Below, one piece after another: positions 29,921-36,573 of a stretch of DNA of 64,000 bases; position 1 is the stretch's first letter, and every line of letters begins with the position of its first letter. Under the pieces are notes generated by a model. The model did no database searches. It was not told the DNA's origin and saw nothing but the letters and a program-made list of their open reading frames with translations. The DNA is from Actinobacteria bacterium OK074. GTDB lineage: Bacteria > Actinomycetota > Actinomycetes > Streptomycetales > Streptomycetaceae. The position numbers were made by a program, and so were the translations under genes. The stretch is from NCBI GenBank assembly GCA_001298575.1, contig LJCV01000285.1, positions 1 to 64,000 of the forward strand, in the 5' to 3' direction.

Positions 29921-30574
29921 GTGAGTGAACACCCCGGCCAGAGCCCAGACCCGCACGGCGCAGACCGAACCCGCGACCCCGAACCCCGCCCCCTCCTGCC
30001 CGGCGCAAGGTGGCACGGGATCCTCTATGGAGCCGACCCCGCCCGTATCCCCCCGCGCTCCGGCCCGACCCCCGTCGTCTCCGGCCTCCCGCACCTCCCG
30101 CTCCTGCCCTTCACCGCCCCCTGGCACTACGAACTGCACTTCCCTCGCGACCCACGAGGCCCCGGCATCGCCCGCGCGACGATCCGCGCGGTGCTCACCG
30201 CCCACGGTCTCGCCGAACTCGTCGACCGGGCCGAGCTGTTGGCCTGCGAGCTGGCGACCAACTCGGTACGGCACACCAAGGGGCCCGCCTCCGTACAGCT
30301 GCGGTGGCTGCACCCCGTACTGCGGGTCAGCGTGTGGGACATGGGACCCGATCTGCCCACACTGCCCGGATCGCTCGGTGCACCGCCCGCACGGCCCGGC
30401 GAGGGCGCCGACAGCGGTCGCGGGCTGCTGATCCTCGACGCGGTCGCCGACCGCTGGGGCGGCTGCGCGGTGGAGGACGGGCTGTATGGCCCGGGCGGCA
30501 AGACCCTGTGGTTCGAACTGACCCTGGCCGTCCCGCCGCCCGACGGCGGCTCGGCGTCGGCGTTCGCCGCCTGA
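29921..30574 (+). CDS. RsbW/SpoIIAB-like ATP-binding protein
   Basis: A 217-residue protein with a GHKL ATPase fold: N-box ELATNSVRHT, a D-box-like VWDMGPDLP and G-box GRGLLILDAVADRWGG. Start chosen is GTG at 29921 with GGGAGG 5 nt before it. Small ATP-binding proteins of this kind are anti-sigma-factor-like and form the third part of the WhiJ/DUF397 module. Its N-terminal 60 residues are Pro-rich and probably disordered. The target is unknown. Confidence 0.85.
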   Translation: MSEHPGQSPDPHGADRTRDPEPRPLLPGARWHGILYGADPARIPPRSGPTPVVSGLPHLPLLPFTAPWHYELHFPRDPRGPGIARATIRAVLTAHGLAELVDRAELLACELATNSVRHTKGPASVQLRWLHPVLRVSVWDMGPDLPTLPGSLGAPPARPGEGADSGRGLLILDAVADRWGGCAVEDGLYGPGGKTLWFELTLAVPPPDGGSASAFAA

Positions 30575-30776
30575 TGGGACTTGCCGGGTCGGTGAGGCGT
30601 ACACGCTGGTTCGGGCTGGTCGTTCGCTGAAGGCGGGTGATGGAGCGGTGGCTGTCTCGCACTTCGCGGAAACGGCCGTTTTGGTGCGGTCTGCCGTGCA
30701 TATGATGCGCGAGTGGGGCCGCCCTGCTCTCGGTATTGTCGTCCCGCCACCGTCTCGTTCCCAGGGAGACAAGCAC

Positions 30777-31136
30777 GTGACTGCTCAGCCCGTGGTGTCG
30801 CATGAGGGCGGCCCGTTGATCCCTGTGCCGGAGAAGACCCCAGCTGCTCTGCGCGTCGCCGTGACCCGGCTCGACCCGGCAGAGGCACTTCCCCGGTTCG
30901 ACCGGCACTGGGAGGAGGCCACTCGGGAAGCCCGCGACACCTTCACGCTCACCTCGTGCCGCGCTTTCCTCGAACACTGGTTCACGTGGGTTGCCGTTCA
31001 CCGCCTCCCTGATGTGGCTGCCCGTCTGGACACGTGCGAACGGATCGTCGCCGAGTCCTCCGACCGGGCCGAACGTCGTGCCGCCTCCGCGGAGATCGGC
31101 CGAATCCTGGCCACCGCGCAGGAGTCCGACCGTTGA
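30777..31136 (+). CDS. DUF6247-like protein, possible antitoxin
   Basis: A 119-residue protein from the GTG at 30777 (CAGGGAGAC upstream). The reading TPAALRVAVTRLDPAEALPR followed by FLEHWFTWVAVHRLPD is typical of DUF6247. These short genes often precede a small gene for a RelE/ParE-like or otherwise toxin-like protein, and the next frame, overlapping its stop, has such a start. The antitoxin role is inference. Confidence 0.7.
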   Translation: MTAQPVVSHEGGPLIPVPEKTPAALRVAVTRLDPAEALPRFDRHWEEATREARDTFTLTSCRAFLEHWFTWVAVHRLPDVAARLDTCERIVAESSDRAERRAASAEIGRILATAQESDR

Positions 31137-31282
31137 GTGACTGGACCTGGGAGTACAACCCGGACGCACAGCACGTCGTCGGAGGGCTCGCAGAGGAACA
31201 GCGGGCCGTTGTGGAGGATGTCGCCTCGAATGACGGGCGTGCTCTGGCCCGGGCCCTGGGAGCTTTGCCGGCGGTGCACTGA
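31133..31282 (+). pseudogene. Short toxin-like remnant after the DUF6247 gene
   Basis: A 49-codon frame starting with TTG, overlapping the DUF6247 stop by 4 bp (TTGA). It reads MSDWTWEYNPDAQHVVGGLA and then ends at ALPAVH. The opening WEY-PDA-HVVGGL resembles the start of short toxin-like partners of DUF6247 that I recall as 80-90 residues long, so this copy seems cut short. No continuing frame follows. It could instead be an intact tiny protein. Confidence 0.45.
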
Positions 31283-31383
31283 CAGCCGTCCTCTGCCGCT
31301 GCACCCGCCGCCCCGCCCCCGCCATGCCTGCGGGCGGCAGAGTTTCGGGCAGGTGGCGAGGCAGGCGGCGGTGGGTCAGTCCG

Positions 31384-31707
31384 TCACGACACCTCCGTGT
31401 CGTAGAAGCACAAGTGCCCCTTGATCCGCGTCACTTCGGTCTTCGGTTCCGGGTACGACCACACCAGGTCCGTCGCGTCGGGCAGGGACCAGTAGGCGGC
31501 CGTGCCCTTGAAGGGGCAGTAGGTGGTGGTCTCGGAGGGGGTCAGGAGGTCCAGGCGGACGTCCTCCGGCGGGATGTAGTACCGCGGCGGGCAGCCCGTT
31601 TCGTGCAGGACCAGGGGGCGGTCGCTCTCCGCCAGGATCTGGTCGCCGTGCGCCACGCGCACGTGCCGGGTGCTCTGCTCGATGGTGATCGTGTGTCCTT
31701 CGGCCAT
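31384..31707 (-). CDS. DUF427 domain protein
   Basis: A 107-residue protein with the full DUF427 pattern (ITIEQSTRHVRVAHGDQILA, PRYYIPPEDV, TYCPFKGTAAYWS, FYDTEV). The family is widespread in actinobacteria and fungi; its function is not firmly known. It stands alone between the toxin-like remnant and the LOG gene and is read away from the latter, from a shared promoter gap of only 50 bp. Confidence 0.9.
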   Translation of the reverse strand: MAEGHTITIEQSTRHVRVAHGDQILAESDRPLVLHETGCPPRYYIPPEDVRLDLLTPSETTTYCPFKGTAAYWSLPDATDLVWSYPEPKTEVTRIKGHLCFYDTEVS

Positions 31708-31757
31708 ACCGGAAAAGCACTCGCGGCGGCCCCCTTCTTCCCGCGTACGGTGACCAC

Positions 31758-32297
31758 ATGCGAATCTGCGTCTTTCTTTCTGCGGCCGATGTGGACGACC
31801 GGTACACGCGCCCCGCGCGGGAGTTCGCGGAACTGCTGGGCAAGGGCGGGCACACCCTGGTGTGGGGCGGTTCCGACGTCGGGCTCATGAAGGTCGTCGC
31901 GGACGGCGTGCAGGAGGCCGGCGGGCGGCTGTGCGGGGTGTCCGTGACCTTCCTGGCGGCCAGGACGCGGCCCGGCGCCGACGAGATGGTCATCGCCAAG
32001 GACCTCGCCGAGCGGAAGAAGCTGCTCCTGGAGCAGGCCGACGCCGTCGTGGTCATGGTCGGCGGGACCGGCACCCTCGACGAGGCCACGGAGATCCTGG
32101 AGCTGAAGAAGCACGGGCACACCGACAAGCCCGTCGTCCTGCTCAACACCGCCGGCTTCTACGACGGGCTGCAAGAACAGTTCCGGCGGATGGAGACCGA
32201 AGGGTTCCTGCCGCGGCCCCTCGCCGAGCTGGTGTTCTTCGCCCAGGAGCCGGTCGGGGCGCTGGCCTACCTTGAGGAGTCCCTCGGCACGCGGTGA
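31758..32297 (+). CDS. LOG family protein (TIGR00730)
   Basis: A 179-residue Rossmann-like protein. The LOG motif GGTGTLDEATEIL is clear, as are VWGGSDVGLM near the N-terminus and KPVVLLNTAGFYDGL. In plants and some bacteria LOG proteins release cytokinin bases from nucleotides by phosphoribohydrolase action; the motif GG-G-TLDE is the substrate site. Whether this one acts on cytokinin nucleotides or on ordinary nucleotides cannot be told from sequence. Confidence 0.88.
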   Translation: MRICVFLSAADVDDRYTRPAREFAELLGKGGHTLVWGGSDVGLMKVVADGVQEAGGRLCGVSVTFLAARTRPGADEMVIAKDLAERKKLLLEQADAVVVMVGGTGTLDEATEILELKKHGHTDKPVVLLNTAGFYDGLQEQFRRMETEGFLPRPLAELVFFAQEPVGALAYLEESLGTR

Positions 32298-32313
32298 TGC
32301 GAGCATGGCGGGC

Positions 32314-33006
32314 ATGGCTACACATGTGATCACCGGGGCGGGCTCCGGCATCGGCGCCGCCGTCGCCCGTCGGCTGCACGCGCGCGGGGACGAACTCGTG
32401 CTCCACGCGCGCGACGCGGGCCGCGCGAAGGAACTGGCCGCGGAGTTCCCGGGCGCGCGGACCCTCGTCGGCGACCTCGCCGATCCGGACCGGCTCTCCT
32501 GGGCCTTCTCGCACCAGACCCTGCCCGACCGGGTGGACTCCCTGCTGCACATCGCCGGCGTGGTCGATCTCGGCCCCGTCGGCGAACTCACCCCGAAGAC
32601 CTGGCACCACCAGCTCAACGTCAACCTTGTCGCCCCCGCCGAACTGACCCGCCACCTCCTGCCCCAACTGCGCCTCTCCCGCGGCCATGTCGTGTTCGTC
32701 AACTCGGGCGCGGGGCTCAACGCGCACGCCGACTGGTCCGCGTACGCCGCCTCCAAGCACGGCCTGAAGGCCCTGGCGGACTCGCTGCGGCACGAGGAGC
32801 ACGGGAACGGGGTGCGGGTCACCTCGGTGTACCCCGGGCGTACGGCCAGCCCCATGCAGGAGAAGGTGCATCGGCAGGAGGGGAAGGCGTACGACGCGGC
32901 GCGGTGGATCGATCCCGAGTCGGTCGCCGCGATGATTTTGACGGCCATCGATCTGCCCCGGGACGCGGAGGTCAATGACCTTACGGTGCGGCCGGGGAGC
33001 GCCTGA
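32314..33006 (+). CDS. Short-chain dehydrogenase/reductase
   Basis: A 230-residue NAD(P)-dependent oxidoreductase. The nucleotide-binding motif TGAGSGIG is at the N-terminus, and the catalytic Tyr and Lys are in YAASKHG. Ser comes from VNSGAGLN. The ATG at 32314 gives MATHVITGAG; one three codons earlier (32305) is possible. Substrate unknown. It is 16 bp after the LOG gene and may be co-transcribed with it. Confidence 0.88.
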   Translation: MATHVITGAGSGIGAAVARRLHARGDELVLHARDAGRAKELAAEFPGARTLVGDLADPDRLSWAFSHQTLPDRVDSLLHIAGVVDLGPVGELTPKTWHHQLNVNLVAPAELTRHLLPQLRLSRGHVVFVNSGAGLNAHADWSAYAASKHGLKALADSLRHEEHGNGVRVTSVYPGRTASPMQEKVHRQEGKAYDAARWIDPESVAAMILTAIDLPRDAEVNDLTVRPGSA

Positions 33007-33007
33007 C

Positions 33008-33055
33008 AGGGGCGCGGGGAACTGCGCGAAGGGGGTCCGGGGGCGAAGCCCCCGG
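33008..33055. other. Recurrent Streptomyces intergenic element with hairpin
   Basis: AGGGGCGCGGGGAACTGCGC (33008-33027) is a sequence I recognise as frequent between Streptomyces genes. It is followed by a stem-loop CCGGGGG-CGAAG-CCCCCGG (33037-33055). It lies after the dehydrogenase stop and probably serves as a terminator-like unit. Confidence 0.5.
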
Positions 33056-33094
33056 GGACGGTGACACCCCCCTACGGTTACGTAGGCTGCCGGG

Positions 33095-34102
33095 GTGAGC
33101 AACAACACCCAGTTCAACTTTGGCGGAGCCACCGGCGTTGGGTCCCTGCCCGGCGAAGACGCGCGGGAAGCCGTGAAGACCGCCACCGGGTCCTTCGAGG
33201 ACTTCCCCTTCCTGCCCGAGCTGCCCGCCCGCGGCCCCGGCGCCGACATGATCGGGCGGAGTGCCGGGCTGCTCGTCGAGATGTACGCGCGCGTGGAGCC
33301 CAGCGGGTGGCGGCTGGGGGACCGGCCGGGGCGGGACACGCGGCGGGCCCGGGCCTGGCTGCGCGAAGACCTCGACGCCGTCGAGGAGTTCACGCAGGGG
33401 TACGAGGGCGATCTGAAGGTGCAGGCCGTCGGGCCCTGGAGCCTGGCCGCCGCGCTCGAACTGAGGAACGGCGAGGCGGTGCTCTCCGACCCCGGCGCCT
33501 GCCGCGACCTGGCCGCCTCGCTCGCCGAGGGGCTGCGGCTGCACCTGGCCGAGCTGCGGCGGCGGGTGCCCGGCGCCCGGCTGGTGCTCCAGCTCGACGA
33601 GCCGGGCGTCACCGCCGTGCTGCGCGGGCAGGTGCGCAGCGCCAGCGGCTACCGCACCTACCGGGCGGTGGACCGGCAGGTCGTCGAGGGCACTTTGCGG
33701 GACCTGGTCGCGGTGCACGGGGACGGGCCCGTCGTCGTGCACTCCTGCGCGCCCGACGTGCCGTTCGCGCTGCTGCGCCGGGTCGGGTTCGCCGGGGTCT
33801 CCTTCGACTTCTCGCTGCTCACCGAGCGTGACGACGAGGTGATCGGGGAGGCGGTCGAGGGCGGACTGCGGCTGTTCGCCGGTGTCGTGCCCGGCGTCGA
33901 TGCCCCGTTGTCAGACCCTGCCGGTAGCGTCATGGGTGTCAGGACGCTGTGGCGCAGGCTGGGGCTGCAACCGGGGCTGCTCGCCCAGGCGGTGACCCTC
34001 ACGCCGGCGTGCGGGCTCGCGGGTGCTTCCCCGGACTACGCGCGCCGCGCGCTCGCCCACTGCGTCCTGGCGGCAAAGTCCCTCGCGGACAACCCAGAGT
34101 AA
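33095..34102 (+). CDS. Cobalamin-independent methionine synthase-like protein (MetE C-terminal type)
   Basis: A 335-residue protein matching only the catalytic half of MetE. The start is GTG at 33095. VGSLPGEDAREA, QLDEPGVTAVL, VVHSCAPDVPF (His and Cys zinc ligands) and LTPACGLAGASPDYA (second Cys) are visible. The N-terminal folate domain of full MetE is absent, so it may use another methyl donor or belong to related methyltransferases. It ends 9 bp before ligA and forms an operon with it. Confidence 0.88.
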   Translation: MSNNTQFNFGGATGVGSLPGEDAREAVKTATGSFEDFPFLPELPARGPGADMIGRSAGLLVEMYARVEPSGWRLGDRPGRDTRRARAWLREDLDAVEEFTQGYEGDLKVQAVGPWSLAAALELRNGEAVLSDPGACRDLAASLAEGLRLHLAELRRRVPGARLVLQLDEPGVTAVLRGQVRSASGYRTYRAVDRQVVEGTLRDLVAVHGDGPVVVHSCAPDVPFALLRRVGFAGVSFDFSLLTERDDEVIGEAVEGGLRLFAGVVPGVDAPLSDPAGSVMGVRTLWRRLGLQPGLLAQAVTLTPACGLAGASPDYARRALAHCVLAAKSLADNPE

Positions 34103-34111
34103 CGGGAGGAC

Positions 34112-36349
34112 ATGACGGTGGCCGGCGACAAGCAAGCGGAGACGGCGGTGCCCGCCGAGGCACGGGACAAGCACGCACGGCTCGCCGAGCAGATCGAGGA
34201 GCACCGCTTCCGGTACTACGTGAAGGACTCTCCGGTCGTCAGCGACGCCGAGTTCGACCAACTCCTGCGCGCCCTGGAGGCGTTGGAGGAACAGCATCCG
34301 GAGCTGCGCACCCCGGACTCGCCCACGCAGAAGGTCGCGGGCGCGTACGAGACGGAATTCACGGCCGTCCAGCACAGATCACGCATGCTCTCGCTGGACA
34401 ACGCCTTCGACGACGAGGAACTCGCGGCCTGGGCCGAGCGCGTCGCCAAGGACGTCGGCGGCAGCGACTACCACCTCCTGTGCGAGCTGAAGGTCGACGG
34501 CCTCGCCGTCAACCTCACCTACGAACACGGCCGCCTCACGCGCGCGGCGACGCGCGGCGACGGCCGTACGGGGGAGGACATCACCCCCAACGTGCGCACC
34601 ATCGCCGAGATCCCCGACCGACTGCACGGGGAGAAGGTCCCGGACCTCGTGGAGATCCGCGGCGAGGTCTACTTCCCGATGGAGGGCTTCGAGGAGCTGA
34701 ACGCCCGCCTGGTCGAGGCCGGCGACAAGCCCTTCGCCAACCCGCGCAACGCGGCGGCCGGTTCACTGCGCCAGAAGGACCCGCGCGTGACCGCCACCCG
34801 CCCGCTGCACATGGTGGTGCACGGCATCGGCGCCCTGGAGGGCTACGACGGCCTCACCCGCCTCTCCCAGGCGTACGCCCTGCTCAAGACCTGGGGGCTG
34901 CCCACCTCCACCCACAACAGAGTGGTCGACGGCCTCGACGGCGTACGGGAGTTCATCGCCCACTACGGCGAGCACCGCCACTCCGTGGAGCACGAGATCG
35001 ACGGCGCCGTCGTCAAGCTCGACGAGATCCCGCTCCAGGGGCGGCTCGGCTCCACCTCGCGCGCGCCGCGCTGGGCCATCGCCTACAAGTACGCGCCCGA
35101 GGAGGTCAACACCAAGCTCGTCAACATCCGCGTGGGTGTGGGCCGGACGGGCCGGGTCACGCCGTACGCGCAGGTCGAGCCGGTCACGGTGGCGGGCTCG
35201 GAGGTCGAGTTCGCGACCCTGCACAACCAGGACGTCGTCAAGGCCAAGGGCGTCCTCATCGGCGACACCGTGGTGCTGCGCAAGGCCGGTGACGTCATCC
35301 CGGAGATCCTCGGACCGGTCGCCGACCTGCGCGACGGCACCGAGAAACCCTTCGTCATGCCCGCCGAGTGCCCCGAGTGCGGCACCCCGCTGCGGCCCAT
35401 GAAGGAGGCCGACGTCGACCTGCGCTGCCCCAACGCCCGCACCTGCCCGGCCCAGTTGCGCGAGCGGCTGTTCTACCTCGCCGGCCGCAAGTCGCTCGAC
35501 ATCGAGCACTTCGGTTACGTCGCCGCCGCGGCCCTCACCAAGCCGCTGGAGCCGTCCGAGCCGCCGCTGACGGACGAGGGCGACCTGTTCGACCTCACCA
35601 TCGAACGGCTGCTGCCCATCAAGGCGTACGTCCTCGACCAGGACAGCGGGCTGCCCAAACGCGACCCGAAGACCGGCGAGGAGAAGATCGCCACCGTCTT
35701 CGCCAACCAGCAGGGCGAACCCAAGAAGAACGCCATCGCCATGCTGGAGAACATCGCCGCCGCCAAGGAGCGCCCGCTGGCCCGGGTCCTGACCGGGCTG
35801 TCGATCCGGCATGTGGGACCGGTCGCCGCCGAGGCGCTCGCCCGCGAGTTCCGCTCCGTCGAGCGGATCGAGCAGGCCACCGAGGAGGAGTTGGCGAACA
35901 CCGACGGGGTCGGGCCGATCATCGCCGCCTCCCTCAAGGAGTGGTTCACCGAGGAGTGGCACCAGGAGATCCTGCGCAAGTGGAAGGCCGCCGGGGTCCG
36001 CATGGAGGAGGAGGGCGGCGCCGAGGACGAGGGACCGCGACCGCTGGAAGGGCTCACCGTCGTCGTCACCGGAACACTCGAACACCACACGCGTGACGGC
36101 GCGAAAGAGGCGTTGCAGAGCCGCGGCGCGAAGGTCACCGGATCCGTTTCGAAGAAAACGTCTTTTGTCGTGGTAGGTGACAATCCCGGCTCGAAGTTCG
36201 ACAAGGCAATGCAGTTGAAGGTTCCGGTTCTGAATGAGGACGGTTTCGCCGTTCTGCTCGAACAGGGCCCGGAAGCCGCCGCCGACGTCGCACTTTCGTC
36301 CGAGGAGTCATCCGAAGGGACGACCGGGGATTCGTCCGACGAGGAGTGA
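34112..36349 (+). CDS. ligA: NAD-dependent DNA ligase
   Basis: Seals nicks in DNA during replication and repair, using NAD+. It has 745 residues. The adenylated lysine is Lys127 in CELKVDG. Domains in order: Ia helices, adenylation domain, OB fold, a four-Cys zinc finger (CPECGTPL then CPNARTC, about 420-445), helix-hairpin-helix region, and the C-terminal BRCT domain from about residue 643 (LTVVVTGTLEHHTRDGA). A Ser/Glu-rich tail follows the BRCT domain. The ATG at 34112 has GGGAGG upstream. Confidence 0.97.
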   Translation: MTVAGDKQAETAVPAEARDKHARLAEQIEEHRFRYYVKDSPVVSDAEFDQLLRALEALEEQHPELRTPDSPTQKVAGAYETEFTAVQHRSRMLSLDNAFDDEELAAWAERVAKDVGGSDYHLLCELKVDGLAVNLTYEHGRLTRAATRGDGRTGEDITPNVRTIAEIPDRLHGEKVPDLVEIRGEVYFPMEGFEELNARLVEAGDKPFANPRNAAAGSLRQKDPRVTATRPLHMVVHGIGALEGYDGLTRLSQAYALLKTWGLPTSTHNRVVDGLDGVREFIAHYGEHRHSVEHEIDGAVVKLDEIPLQGRLGSTSRAPRWAIAYKYAPEEVNTKLVNIRVGVGRTGRVTPYAQVEPVTVAGSEVEFATLHNQDVVKAKGVLIGDTVVLRKAGDVIPEILGPVADLRDGTEKPFVMPAECPECGTPLRPMKEADVDLRCPNARTCPAQLRERLFYLAGRKSLDIEHFGYVAAAALTKPLEPSEPPLTDEGDLFDLTIERLLPIKAYVLDQDSGLPKRDPKTGEEKIATVFANQQGEPKKNAIAMLENIAAAKERPLARVLTGLSIRHVGPVAAEALAREFRSVERIEQATEEELANTDGVGPIIAASLKEWFTEEWHQEILRKWKAAGVRMEEEGGAEDEGPRPLEGLTVVVTGTLEHHTRDGAKEALQSRGAKVTGSVSKKTSFVVVGDNPGSKFDKAMQLKVPVLNEDGFAVLLEQGPEAAADVALSSEESSEGTTGDSSDEE

Positions 36350-36573
36350 TTGAACGCCACCCGTTCGGCGCATACCAGATGCATACGGGTGGCCGGGTCG
36401 CATTCGGGCAACCGTCGACGACCGCTGCCCGTGGAAGCCTTCTGCGGCCTACTGTTGAGGTGTGCGCCTGCCGTGCCCAGCTGCGTGGTGGGTTTTCGGA
36501 CGCGGTGTCGTCGACAGTCGTCGCGGCACCGGGTCACGTCGCGTGGGCACCGCCGGCTGTGAGAGGGACGGGA

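Noticed and set aside
30777..31282. A complete, active toxin-antitoxin system
   Set aside because: The putative toxin frame is only 49 codons with an early stop and no continuation, so it is listed as a remnant.
36346..36573. N-terminal extension of the rmdB-like protein overlapping the ligA stop
   Set aside because: The extension lacks coding character and the ATG at 36574 has a ribosome site; the shorter start is preferred.
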